Shown: positions 1 through 8,691 of the stretch, one piece after another | How the letters are laid out: every line of letters starts with the position of its first letter | How positions within the stretch are numbered: the first letter of the stretch is position 1 | Origin: Plantactinospora alkalitolerans | Lineage (GTDB): Bacteria; Actinomycetota; Actinomycetes; Mycobacteriales; Micromonosporaceae | Direction of reading: 5' to 3' | Length of the DNA stretch: 43,187 nucleotides | Assembly (NCBI RefSeq): GCF_015690345.1 | Contig: NZ_JADPUN010000111.1 | Span: forward strand, 1-43,187 | Translations under genes and position numbers: made by a program | Notes under the pieces: generated by a model | What the model was told of the DNA's origin: nothing | What the model saw: the letters and a program-made list of their open reading frames with translations, nothing else | Database searches by the model: none

Positions 1-373
1 GCCGCGGGCGGCCCCTTAACGGCGTCCGCCGGTCCTCGACCTCCTGGCCGCCGAGTTCCGGGACACGCTGGGTTCATCTGGATGCGACAGCGTCGCGGCG
101 GCCGGCGAGTTGCGCACCAGCCGGACGGGCTCTCGCCGGTCGGACCGGCTGGCCGTCGACGACGCCGCCGCACCAGCCCAGGTCCGAACCGCATGCCATC
201 CCGTGTTCCCGGTCGAGGCGTGGGGCGTTGCGGCATCCTCGTCCGTCCAACCGAGCGTTTTCCGCACTCGGACAGCGCTCGAGAACCACCGGCGGCGCGG
301 CGGTGGATCCGAAGGCCCCACACAGCAGCCAACCGCTTGTGGTACCGCCTGGACACCGGCAGAGGTGGGAGCC
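1..373. other. No gene seen
   Basis: I find no convincing coding region here. Several frames are open, but their translations are Arg/Pro/Ser-rich and resemble no protein family, as expected of GC-rich DNA read out of frame. The stretch lies downstream of the minus-strand regulator ending at 374. A gene cut by the left edge cannot be excluded. Confidence 0.5.
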
Positions 374-1495
374 TCATCCGACCTTCGCGACTGTCCCGGT
401 CGCCCGGGTGGCGAATTCGGTCCAGAGGTCGGCGAACTGCCCGGCCAGGCCGGCGACGACGCCGGTGCAGTGCGGCGGAAGGTTGTTGATGATCGCCTCC
501 CATTCCTCGGTCCAGAGCGTGTGCAGGGTCAGCAGCCGCAGCAGGTTCCGCCCGGTATCGCTGTACCGCAGCGCCGGGTCCGCCTTGAGCCGGTTGAGTG
601 TCGCGGTGCGGTCGAGCACCGGCTCCCGCTGTGGGCGCGTGGGTGGCCGGAGGATCGCCAGTGAGTCGAGGTCCCGACGCCGTTCGGCGACGGGCTCGTT
701 GGCGGTCGTTGGTGACTTCCGCCGCTGCGTGGGAATCGGGTCTTCACCGTTCCGCAGCCGGTTGCGCACGTCGCGCGCGGTCTCCGGGGAGATGGCCGCG
801 GCCCGGGCCACCTGACGGAGCGACAGGTGCGGGTTCTCGCTCATCAACTGTCCCGCCAACCGACGGCCGGCGCTTCCGTCGAGCGGCCGGACCCGGCCGT
901 CCTGCCCGATCCGGATGCCGGCCCCGGCCCCCGGTGCTCCACCGTTGACCCGCTTGCGCACCTCCGCCACCGTTCCCGGCGAGATACCGGTGACCGAGGC
1001 CACCTTCCGGTCGGACCACACGGGGTTGGAGCTGATGATGCGCCTCGCGGCACGTTTCCGGTCGGCGAGCGCCAGCGGCAGGCCGTGGGTGACGTTCATG
1101 CGAACGGCGAGCACGAACGCGTCGGCCTCGTCGCCGTCGAAGAACCGGACGGCGATCGTCTCCTCGCCACGCCGGATGGCCACCTTCAGCCGGTGCACGC
1201 CGTCGAGGACCCTCATCGAGGGCCGGTGCACGATGATCGGCGGCAACGGGCTCCGCGCCGCCGCGAGCGCCTCCAGATGCTCGGCATTCTCGCCGGAGAG
1301 GCGGGGTGAGTCGGCGATCGTCAGCGCGCCGACCTCGACCTGGACGACAGGTTGCTGGTTGATTCCCTCATCCTCGGACGCCGCCGCGGCCCTGGAACGT
1401 GCAGCACGCTGCGCGACACCCCTGCCGAGGCGATCATCTTTGGTGAATTCGTCGCGGAGCGTCGTGCCAGAATGTGAGATTCCGCCTTTTACCAC
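374..1495 (-). CDS. StrR/ParB-type pathway-specific transcriptional regulator
   Basis: 373 aa with a GTG start. Residues ~50-150 form a ParB/sulfiredoxin-like N-terminal domain, with motifs ADSPRLSGE, PPIIVHRPSMRVLDGVHRL and NVTHGLPLALADR. Two predicted helix-turn-helix segments follow (NPVWSDRKVASVTGISPGTV and NPHLSLRQVARAAAISPETA). This layout is that of StrR-family activators, which switch on antibiotic clusters such as streptomycin, aminocoumarins and glycopeptides. The C-terminal ~120 residues have no motif I recognise. It is transcribed away from the DAHP synthase gene across a 690 bp spacer. I infer it is the cluster activator. I did not find a clear StrR-type binding palindrome by eye. 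Confidence 0.8.
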   Translation of the reverse strand: MVKGGISHSGTTLRDEFTKDDRLGRGVAQRAARSRAAAASEDEGINQQPVVQVEVGALTIADSPRLSGENAEHLEALAAARSPLPPIIVHRPSMRVLDGVHRLKVAIRRGEETIAVRFFDGDEADAFVLAVRMNVTHGLPLALADRKRAARRIISSNPVWSDRKVASVTGISPGTVAEVRKRVNGGAPGAGAGIRIGQDGRVRPLDGSAGRRLAGQLMSENPHLSLRQVARAAAISPETARDVRNRLRNGEDPIPTQRRKSPTTANEPVAERRRDLDSLAILRPPTRPQREPVLDRTATLNRLKADPALRYSDTGRNLLRLLTLHTLWTEEWEAIINNLPPHCTGVVAGLAGQFADLWTEFATRATGTVAKVG

Positions 1496-2187
1496 GGCTC
1501 TCGACTCCCCTCAGTCGTATGAGAACCACGCTCGATCGCATAGTTCGCGATCCGAGCAGTCGCCCGAAATTATCACCGTCAATTTTGGCGACGAAACCCC
1601 TGAGAAACCTGCACCCCCTGGCCAACCCCTAGACCACCCCTAGCCAGAATCGACTTCTTTGCCGATAAGTGGCTTGATAAAGGCGATAGTGCCCGATTCG
1701 CGAATAGACATCGGGGTCGATGTTCTCAGGCGCTCCAGCTGCAGGTTCGTGCTGGCCGAAGCCTTGTGGCGGCAACCGGGGCACGTCCGCATCGGCCCTG
1801 ACCAGCGATCCGGCAAGAAACACGACAGAGAGCACCATTACGTGGGATACACGGCTGACGTCCCGACCCAGGGGTACTCAGCCTTTCAGACAGCATCTTC
1901 GACCACTCGTATTGATTACGACAAAACGACTATCCGGAAGTGACGATACAACACCCTACCGACAGAGCCGGGCAGTGACCATCCGGGTGTCGCGGACAAC
2001 GTACGGTTGGACGAATCAGAATTGACATGTGGCAGTGGCCGCATAAGGATCGACTAGCCGAAAACCTCCTTGCCGAGGAAATTTTCGCAGACCCCGGGAG
2101 AGTCAATTCGGCGACATCCAAAACGACTGCGGAACGACCTGATCCCCAGCAACCGAAATCGGAAATTTCCCACAGGAGGAGAGCGTC
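1496..2187. promoter_or_regulatory. Divergent intergenic region with a candidate promoter for the DAHP synthase gene
   Basis: A 690 bp non-coding spacer, visibly more AT-rich than its surroundings, separates the divergent StrR-like and DAHP synthase genes. A perfect TTGACA at 2022-2027 is followed after 16-17 bases by a weak -10 (TAAGGAT, 2044-2050). This would give a leader of ~130 bases. A strong ribosome site, AGGAGGAG, lies just before the ATG at 2188. Short open frames here have no ribosome site and look random. Promoter assignment is inference from motif spacing. Confidence 0.4.
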
Positions 2188-3237
2188 ATGGTGGTGGTGA
2201 TGGCCCCGGAGGCCACGGCGGAGAACATCGCGGCCGTGGTCGACTCCGTGCACGCGGCCGGAGGGCAGGCCTTCGTCAGCCGCGGAGTGTCCCGGACGAT
2301 CGTCGGCCTGGTCGGCGACGTCGGAGACTTCGAGGCGCTGAACCTGGGCAGCCTCGCGGGCGTCCTGCAGGTGATGCGGGTCTCCGTGCCGTTCAAACTG
2401 GTCAGCCGGGAGAACCATCCGGCCCGGTCGGTCGTCCGGGTCGGCGGGGTGCCGATCGGGCCCGACACGATGAGCATGATCGCCGGTCCCTGCGCGGTGG
2501 AGACTCCGGAGCAGACCCTCGAGGCGGCGCTGATGGCCAAGGCGGCAGGGGCCTCGCTGCTGCGTGGCGGCGCCTTCAAGCCGCGCACCTCGCCCTACTC
2601 GTACCAGGGACTCGGCGAGGCCGGGCTGCGGATCCTCGCCGACGTCCGAGCCGAGACCGGGCTGCCGGTGGTCACCGAGGTCATCGATCCCGGCAGCGTC
2701 GAGATGGTCGCGTCCTACGCCGACATGCTGCAGGTCGGCGCGCGCAACATGCAGAACTTCGCGCTTCTCCAGGCGGTCGGCTCGGCGGGCAAGCCGGTGC
2801 TGCTCAAGCGCGGATTCAGCGCGACGATCGAGGAGTGGCTGAGCGCGGCCGAGTACATCGCCCAGCGCGGAAACCTGGACATCGTCCTGTGCGAGCGCGG
2901 CATCCGCACGTTCGAGACAGCGACCCGCAACACCCTCGACATCAGCGCGGTCCCCGTCGCACAGCGACTGTCGCACCTACCGGTGATCGTGGACCCCTCA
3001 CACTCCGGCGGTCGCCGCGACCTCGTCCTGCCACTGACCCGGGCGGCGATCGCGGTGGGCGCCGACGGTCTGATCATCGACGTGCATCCGCAGCCGAAGG
3101 TCGCGCTCTGCGACGGCGACCAGGCCCTGATGGACACGGACCTGAAGGGAATCGCCGACATCGTCAGCCTGCTGTCGCCACTGATGGGCCGGACTCTGAC
3201 CATGCCGATCGCCGATCGGGCCGCCGTCGCCGTCTAG
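2188..3237 (+). CDS. 3-deoxy-7-phosphoheptulonate (DAHP) synthase, type I-beta
   Basis: 349 aa. It condenses phosphoenolpyruvate with erythrose 4-phosphate, the first step of the shikimate pathway. Residues ~1-70 form the small ferredoxin-like N-terminal domain usual in I-beta enzymes, and the TIM barrel follows. Visible motifs are AGPCAVE (metal-binding Cys ~102), LLRGGAFKPRTSPYSYQG (PEP and E4P binding), VLLKRGFSAT and VDPSHSGGRRD (metal and phosphate ligands). The length is normal. An AGGAGGAG ribosome site sits 7 bases before ATG. Its place between two cluster regulators suggests a dedicated copy that raises the supply of chorismate-derived precursor. It could instead be an ordinary housekeeping copy. 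Confidence 0.9.
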   Translation: MVVVMAPEATAENIAAVVDSVHAAGGQAFVSRGVSRTIVGLVGDVGDFEALNLGSLAGVLQVMRVSVPFKLVSRENHPARSVVRVGGVPIGPDTMSMIAGPCAVETPEQTLEAALMAKAAGASLLRGGAFKPRTSPYSYQGLGEAGLRILADVRAETGLPVVTEVIDPGSVEMVASYADMLQVGARNMQNFALLQAVGSAGKPVLLKRGFSATIEEWLSAAEYIAQRGNLDIVLCERGIRTFETATRNTLDISAVPVAQRLSHLPVIVDPSHSGGRRDLVLPLTRAAIAVGADGLIIDVHPQPKVALCDGDQALMDTDLKGIADIVSLLSPLMGRTLTMPIADRAAVAV

Positions 3238-3514
3238 TCGACCGGAGGTGGCCCCCGCCGGGCCGCGGTGCGGGCCGACCCGGAACGGCGGAGCGTCATC
3301 TGGTGGGTAGGTGAGCCCCGGGCACTTCCGGGTGGCGGAGCGGTGCCGCTTCGCCGCCCGGAGGTGCGAGGTGTGACGCTCGGACCCAGGGCGCCCGAGC
3401 GCGACCCGGACATCGATGTGCATCGTATTGATTCGGTCCAGCCGCCGTCCATTCGCCATCCAGTCGCGCTGCATAGGCTCCGCCTACCCGCATCGGCGAC
3501 AGGAAAGGCACGAC

Positions 3515-6484
3515 TTGTACGACCTCAGCGAACCGGCGGCAGACGGCGCGGACAACGCCTCCGTCCCGCACGACTCCCGCCGACGCCGCGCCGATCCACG
3601 GTGCCCCACCCGTACCGGCCGGTCCGGTCCGGACCTGGCACTCACCCGGGGCGGGGAGACGCGGCAGATCGAACGGATCCTCGATGACATCGAGGGCGGT
3701 GCGCGCTTCGTCGAGGTGACCGGCGATCCCGGGATCGGCAAGACCAGGTTGCTCACCGAGGTCGCGAACCTCGCGAGGGCACGGAAGATCCCGGTCTGGT
3801 CCGGTGCGGCGCCACAACCGGGCTGGGAGTTCCCGTTCGGCGGGTTCGTCGACGCCATCGACCGACATCTCGTCGGTGCCAGCCCCGTACAGCTTGCCGG
3901 GCTCTCGCCGGACGACCAGGAGGCGTTGGCGTCGATCTTTCCGATGTTCCCCGGACCGTCCGACGGCGGACCCCGGCCCGCCCGCCTACCGCAGCGGTAC
4001 GCACTGGTCCGCGCCATTCACGCACTGGTGGAGTCGTACCCGTCCACCGGCGGCCCACTGGTGATCGTCCTCGACGATCTCCATCGGGCCGACGACCAGA
4101 CGATCGACGCCCTCCGCTACCTGCTGCACTCTCCGCCCCGGGCCGCGCTGCTGGTGGCGTTCGCGCACCGGGAGCGACAGACGCCGGCCCAGCTTCGGGC
4201 GGCGGTCGGCACCGCACCCGAACTCACCCGCCTGCGTCTCGGCCCCCTGTCACGACGCCAGGTCGGTGTCCTGCTCGCCGGCCGGCCACATCCACTCGGA
4301 GCCCGGGAACTGTACCGGCGGAGCGGCGGGAACCCCCGCTATCTGGAGGCGCTGACCGCGGTGGGCCCGGCAGCCGTCGACGCCGTGACCGTCGCCGAGT
4401 TCGACGGGTTGTCACCCAACGCGCGGCAGACCGCGTCGGCGGCCTCGGTCATCGGTGACCGGCTCCACCTGCCGATCGTGGCGCAGGTGGCCCAGCTCTC
4501 CAACGTCGACCTGCTGCACGCGATCGACGAACTGGTCGAGCGGGACCTGGTCCGGTACCTGCCGGAGACCGGCGACTTCACCTTCCGGCATCCGTTCGTA
4601 CGTCGCACCATCTACCAGAGCAGCCGTCCCGGGTGGCGCCTCGACGCGCACGCCCGCGCCGCCCGGATACTCAGCGCCGGGTCCGACGCGGTCGCACTCG
4701 CGCCGCATCTCGCGGTGGTCGCCGCGGTCGACGACGCGGACGCGATCAGCAACCTGGTCACCGCCGCGGCCGCCGTGCAGACGACCGCACCGGAGCTGGC
4801 GGCACACTGGCTGCGGGCGGCGCTGCGGATCTGCACGGACGAGCGGCAGGCCGCCACGAGGTTCGCGATCCTGGTCGGATTGGGCCGGGCGTACGGCAGG
4901 GCTGGACGGCCGGCGGACGGCTGCGCCGCACTGCGCGAGGCGCTGCGCCAGCCGGTGCCCATCGGTGACGCGGAGCGGACCGAGGTCGCGGCGCTGTACG
5001 GCCGGCTGAGCCACGCGCTCGGGCGGATCGCGCAGGGACGGACGCTGATCCGGTCCCAACTGGGAGCGCTGGCCGATCCGGCCGGTCCGCACCGGGTGTC
5101 GCTGACCCTGTTGCTGGCCCACCTCGAACTGGCCTGCGGAGCGCCGGACCAGGCACGACCGTTGGCCGAGTGGGCCGTCAAGTCCGCCCCGAACCGCCGG
5201 CCACCATCCGATCGGGCCGGCGCACTGGCTCTGTTGGCCGCGGTGAGCTGCTTCGAGGGCGCGGTCAGTCAGGTGCAGTCCCTGCTGGTCGAGGCGGCGC
5301 GGACCCTCGACGGGCTGACCGACGACGAACTCGCGGCTCGACCGGAGGCCGCCCTGTGGCTCGGCTGGGCCGAACTCTGGGCCGAGCGCCAGCGGGACGC
5401 GCTGCATCATCTCGACCGCGCGGTGACCGTGCTGACCGACCAACCGCCCGACGGGCACGGCATCACGCTCTGCCACGTCCTCATCGTGCGGACCCTCGGG
5501 CTTGGTGTGGCCGGGCGGCTGCGTGCAGCGGGCGACAGCGCCGATCGGGCGGTCGACGTCGCCGAGGAGTTCGGCGGCACGGACCTGCGGAACACGGTTG
5601 CCGTCCTGCGTACCTGGGTGGCGGCCCGCGCCGGCTGGCCGGCGCGGGCCACAGACTGTTCGCCGCCGGACACCGGCATCGCCACCGGCGGCTGGTTCGC
5701 CACGCTGGGACGGGTGCTGGCCACGGAGAACCGGTTGGTCCTCGACGCCGGGGGCGGGTCGATGGCGGGGTTCTGCCCCGACGACGAGACCGTTCCGGCC
5801 GCCGATCCACGGATCCGGGTGGTCCACGCCGAGATACTCACCCGAGCCGCGTTGCGGGCCGGGCGCACCGCGCTCGCGGCCGAGTGGGCGCGTCGGGGCC
5901 AGTCGGTCGCCGACGACGTGCCCCTGCCTGGACTCACCGGCCTCGCGATGCTGGCGAGGGCCCAGGTCCTGGCCGCCCGCGAACCCGGCGGCGGCGCCGA
6001 GGTGGCCGCCGACGCGGCGAAGGCGCTCGGCTATGCCGGTCTGTGGTGGGACGCCGCACGCGCCCGAGCCCTCGCTGGCGCGGGGACCGCCGCCGTGGAC
6101 GTCGACCACCCGGACGATGCCGACCAGGGCCACCCCTACGCGGATGACGGCGCCCCGAGCGCCGCCGACCCGAGCGACGCCGACCCGGACGCCGCGGATC
6201 CGGACGCCGCCGACCCGGACGACGTACCACTCGTCGCCGGCACGGCCGGCGAACCCCGGGCCCAACGCCGGACCGGCCGGGCCCGGCTGGCCGTCCTGAC
6301 CCGACGCGAACGGCAGGTTGCCGATCTGGCCGGCGAGGGACTCACCAACCGCGAGATCGCGGCCGCGTTGTTCGTCACCGAGAAGACCGTCGAGATGCAC
6401 CTCACCCACGTGTTCGCCAAGCTCGACGTACGCAACCGCGTCGGCATGGCACGACGACTGAGCGCGGCGGCCGGCGCCGACTGA
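3515..6484 (+). CDS. LAL-type LuxR family transcriptional regulator with AAA ATPase domain
   Basis: About 990 aa from a TTG start at 3515, chosen because AGGAAAGG lies 6 bases upstream. An in-frame ATG at 3416 has no ribosome site. Residues 70-77 are a Walker A motif (GDPGIGKT). A Walker B motif (LVIVLDDLHRAD) lies near 185. The middle is TPR-like helical repeats. The C-terminus is a LuxR HTH (LTRRERQVADLAGEGLTNRE, then AALFVTEKTVEMHL). The layout matches large ATP-binding LuxR regulators, often activators of antibiotic clusters. An unusual acidic linker of DPDAA-type repeats (DNA 6172-6222) precedes the HTH. The gene lies 277 bp after the DAHP synthase gene and convergent to acpS. Confidence 0.88.
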   Translation: MYDLSEPAADGADNASVPHDSRRRRADPRCPTRTGRSGPDLALTRGGETRQIERILDDIEGGARFVEVTGDPGIGKTRLLTEVANLARARKIPVWSGAAPQPGWEFPFGGFVDAIDRHLVGASPVQLAGLSPDDQEALASIFPMFPGPSDGGPRPARLPQRYALVRAIHALVESYPSTGGPLVIVLDDLHRADDQTIDALRYLLHSPPRAALLVAFAHRERQTPAQLRAAVGTAPELTRLRLGPLSRRQVGVLLAGRPHPLGARELYRRSGGNPRYLEALTAVGPAAVDAVTVAEFDGLSPNARQTASAASVIGDRLHLPIVAQVAQLSNVDLLHAIDELVERDLVRYLPETGDFTFRHPFVRRTIYQSSRPGWRLDAHARAARILSAGSDAVALAPHLAVVAAVDDADAISNLVTAAAAVQTTAPELAAHWLRAALRICTDERQAATRFAILVGLGRAYGRAGRPADGCAALREALRQPVPIGDAERTEVAALYGRLSHALGRIAQGRTLIRSQLGALADPAGPHRVSLTLLLAHLELACGAPDQARPLAEWAVKSAPNRRPPSDRAGALALLAAVSCFEGAVSQVQSLLVEAARTLDGLTDDELAARPEAALWLGWAELWAERQRDALHHLDRAVTVLTDQPPDGHGITLCHVLIVRTLGLGVAGRLRAAGDSADRAVDVAEEFGGTDLRNTVAVLRTWVAARAGWPARATDCSPPDTGIATGGWFATLGRVLATENRLVLDAGGGSMAGFCPDDETVPAADPRIRVVHAEILTRAALRAGRTALAAEWARRGQSVADDVPLPGLTGLAMLARAQVLAAREPGGGAEVAADAAKALGYAGLWWDAARARALAGAGTAAVDVDHPDDADQGHPYADDGAPSAADPSDADPDAADPDAADPDDVPLVAGTAGEPRAQRRTGRARLAVLTRRERQVADLAGEGLTNREIAAALFVTEKTVEMHLTHVFAKLDVRNRVGMARRLSAAAGAD

Positions 6485-6556
6485 CCGACACCTCGGCCAC
6501 GTCGGGCGCCCGCCCTTTTCCACCTGCCCACCGCGCTCTCACCAACCCACCTGCTC

Positions 6557-6925
6557 TCACCAACCCATCGCGACGGCGGCGACGAGACCGCCCTTGTGGG
6601 TGATGGAGACCGTGACCTGTTCGATGTCCACCCTCCTGGCGGCCTCGGTCGCCGCACCGTGCAGGCTGACCTGCGGAGCCCCGCCCGGCCGGGCTGCCAC
6701 GGCGACGTCGCGGGGCGCCACACCCTCGAACAGGCCCATGCCGAGCACCTTGAGTACGGCCTCCTTGGCGGCGAACCGACCGGCCAGGAACTCCCGCCGC
6801 CGCTGGCCCGACAACCGCTCGGCGTGGGCCAGTTCGACGTCGGCGAAGACGTACCGGGTGAACCAGGACCGCTGGGCGAGCCGGTCGAGTTCGTTCACCG
6901 CCAACAGGTCAATGCCCAGTCGCAT
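6557..6925 (-). CDS. acpS: Holo-[acyl-carrier-protein] synthase
   Basis: 122 aa. It transfers 4'-phosphopantetheine from CoA to the active Ser of carrier proteins. Family motifs are complete: GIDLLAV with Mg-binding Asp6, FAAKEAVLK with Glu55, and VTVSITH near the C-terminus. Length is normal. The start overlaps the stop of the acyl-CoA dehydrogenase gene by 17 bases, so it is the last gene of the minus-strand operon and is probably translationally coupled. I infer it activates the operon's own ACP at 9536-9793. Whether it also serves fatty-acid synthesis cannot be told. The last 15 bases of the gene region occur again just downstream (6535-6549 and 6553-6567). Confidence 0.93.
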   Translation of the reverse strand: MRLGIDLLAVNELDRLAQRSWFTRYVFADVELAHAERLSGQRRREFLAGRFAAKEAVLKVLGMGLFEGVAPRDVAVAARPGGAPQVSLHGAATEAARRVDIEQVTVSITHKGGLVAAVAMGW

Positions 6926-8108
6926 GACCGTTCCCGGGCGGCTCCGACGCGGTCAGGAAGGTGTTCTTCAGTACGCCGCGGAACACCGACATCCGGTGCA
7001 GGTTCGTGGTCCCTTCCATGATCTCGAAGGCCCGCACGTCACGGTAGATCTTCTCCAGCCAGGGATGCTCCACCAGTGCCGCCGGGCCGAGCAACCGCGC
7101 GGCGAGCAGCGTGGCCTCCTCCGAGAGCCGGGCGGCCCGCGCCTTGGCCGCGCCGAGCCGGTGGCTGTTCACCACGCCACGATCGACGTCCGCGGCGCTG
7201 CGGTGGATGAGCAGACGCACCGCGGCGATCCGGTCCACGACGTCCTCGAGGTGCAGCCGGTCGTACCCGGCGAGGGTGCGTCGCTGCGACCGGACGTAGT
7301 CGCACACCGCCTGGGCACAGCCGAGCGCCATGGCCGCGATGGTCGGCCGGGCCCGGTACAGCACCTGGGTGACCCCGTACAGGCCACGACGGGTCGCGGG
7401 CAGGTGCGCGCCGAGCAGGTTCTCGGCGGGAATGCGTACCCGGTCGAACCGCATCCGGCTGATCCGGGCCCCGCGCAGCCCCACGGTGGACAGCAGTTCG
7501 CCGCTGAACCCGGGCGTGGCGCAGTCCAGCAGGACGGCCTCGATCCCCAGCAGCCCGGGTGCCCGCCGGCAGAACACCACACCGAACTGCGCCCGCGCGC
7601 CGTTGCCGATGTAGCACTTCTCCCCGTCGAGGATCCAGCCGTCGCCGTCGTCGGCGGGCGTGAGGGTGGTCTCCAGTTCGGTGGCGGCGGAACCCTTGGC
7701 CGGTTCGGTGAGCCCGAAGAAGGTGTGCAACGGCTCGGCGACCAGCCGCTGGTAGTACCGGTCTGCCTGGGCCGGAGTGGCCAGCACGTCGATGACCCCG
7801 CCGGAGAGCGCGGGACCGGGGCTGGCCAGCCACACGTTGGGATCGCCGTACGCGAGCCGCTCCCAGGCCACGCTCTGCCCCAGCACGGTACGCAGCACAC
7901 CCACCAGGTTCGCCGGGGCCTCCGGCCCGGTCCAGTACCGGGGCGGGATGGCGACGAACCGGGACAGCCGTACCCCGGGCCGGTCCAGGTACTCGCCGAT
8001 CACGTCCGGATCCCGGTCGAGCAGCCGGCCCAACTCGCGGAAATCGCCCGACACGTCGCGACAGAACCCGTCGAGCGCCTGCAACGTGTCGTCGAGCAGC
8101 TCAGGCAT
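6909..8108 (-). CDS. Acyl-CoA dehydrogenase family flavoenzyme (probable acyl-ACP desaturation)
   Basis: 399 aa. The start ATG at 8108 is chosen because GGAGGAG lies 4 bases upstream. It overlaps the preceding gene by 8 bases. The three-part acyl-CoA dehydrogenase fold is recognisable. The middle domain has FGLTEPAKGSAAT, which aligns with the usual T-E-x-x-x-G-S-D flavin loop, and WILDGEKCYIGNGA. The C-terminal domain has EKIYRDVRAFEIMEGTTNLH, whose Glu aligns with the catalytic base of the family. Known members make an alpha,beta double bond using FAD. In this operon I infer an ACP-bound substrate rather than a CoA ester. The exact substrate is unknown. Confidence 0.85.
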   Translation of the reverse strand: MPELLDDTLQALDGFCRDVSGDFRELGRLLDRDPDVIGEYLDRPGVRLSRFVAIPPRYWTGPEAPANLVGVLRTVLGQSVAWERLAYGDPNVWLASPGPALSGGVIDVLATPAQADRYYQRLVAEPLHTFFGLTEPAKGSAATELETTLTPADDGDGWILDGEKCYIGNGARAQFGVVFCRRAPGLLGIEAVLLDCATPGFSGELLSTVGLRGARISRMRFDRVRIPAENLLGAHLPATRRGLYGVTQVLYRARPTIAAMALGCAQAVCDYVRSQRRTLAGYDRLHLEDVVDRIAAVRLLIHRSAADVDRGVVNSHRLGAAKARAARLSEEATLLAARLLGPAALVEHPWLEKIYRDVRAFEIMEGTTNLHRMSVFRGVLKNTFLTASEPPGNGHATGH

Positions 8109-8691
8109 CGGACTCCTCCGTTCCCGGATGCAGGTAGATGTTGCCGGTGACCTCCGCGAGGTAGAGCTCGCCCGCCGGGCCGTCGACCAGGAACCCGGAG
8201 GCTCCGAACAGGTACAGCACCGCACGGCCGAGCCGGACCAGGCGCTGGTGCGTACGCCAGCGCGCGGCGCGGTCGCCGGAGCGCCGTTCGGGCGGCATCA
8301 CCTCGTCCTCGCGCAGCCCCATCGCGACGTCGGCCAGTTGTGCCTGGACGAGCTGCTTGGCCAGCAGCGAGGTGCCCTCCGAGTTGCGCTCCCCCAGGTG
8401 CCGTACGGCCTGGTCGAGCGCGCGGCGCAGCACCGCCCGGTGCAGGTCGAGCAGCCCGGACGCGAACCTCGCGGCGACGTCGGTCGGTACGGCCCGACCG
8501 GGCCACGGCGCCACCGCGAGACCGAACCGGGCGAACGGCGTCGGCTCCGCGGTCGGCAACGCCGTCACCGAGGCGGCGACGTACCCGGCCGGGGCGGGCA
8601 CGAACTCGCCGGACCAGACGCGCCGGTGCAGGGCATCCAGCGTGACCGGATATCCGGTGGCGTGGAGCTGGTCGATCAACGCGCTGGTCAC
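8101..8691 (-). CDS. Acyl-CoA dehydrogenase C-terminal-domain-only protein
   Basis: 196 aa from GTG at 8691, with AGGAGG 5 bases upstream and a GTGA overlap with the preceding gene. Residues ~85-190 resemble the helical C-terminal domain of acyl-CoA dehydrogenases (LLDLHRAVLRRALDQAVRHL, then AKQLVQAQLADVA, and FGASGFLVDGP-AGELYLAEVTGN at the end). The N-terminal helical and middle beta domains that hold most of the flavin site are absent. I see no catalytic Glu in the usual place. The ribosome site and coupling on both sides argue against a decayed pseudogene. I infer a non-catalytic partner of the full-length dehydrogenase next to it. An unrelated helical protein remains possible. Confidence 0.6.
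   Translation of the reverse strand: MTSALIDQLHATGYPVTLDALHRRVWSGEFVPAPAGYVAASVTALPTAEPTPFARFGLAVAPWPGRAVPTDVAARFASGLLDLHRAVLRRALDQAVRHLGERNSEGTSLLAKQLVQAQLADVAMGLREDEVMPPERRSGDRAARWRTHQRLVRLGRAVLYLFGASGFLVDGPAGELYLAEVTGNIYLHPGTEESDA

Noticed and set aside
1629-1838. 69-codon minus-strand frame in the regulatory spacer
   Set aside because: No ribosome site, no homology pattern, and base composition differs from coding regions nearby.
1496-2187. StrR-type operator pair in the divergent spacer
   Set aside because: No convincing GTTCGAC/GTCGAAC inverted pair at the expected spacing was found by eye.
2070-3314. Long alternative frame over the DAHP synthase gene
   Set aside because: Its translation is Arg/Gly/Pro-rich with no family pattern, while the other frame gives a complete enzyme. 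It is a GC-rich shadow.
4412-6523. 703-codon antisense frame opposite the LAL regulator
   Set aside because: It is the complement of a strongly coding frame and has no ribosome site or recognisable domain.
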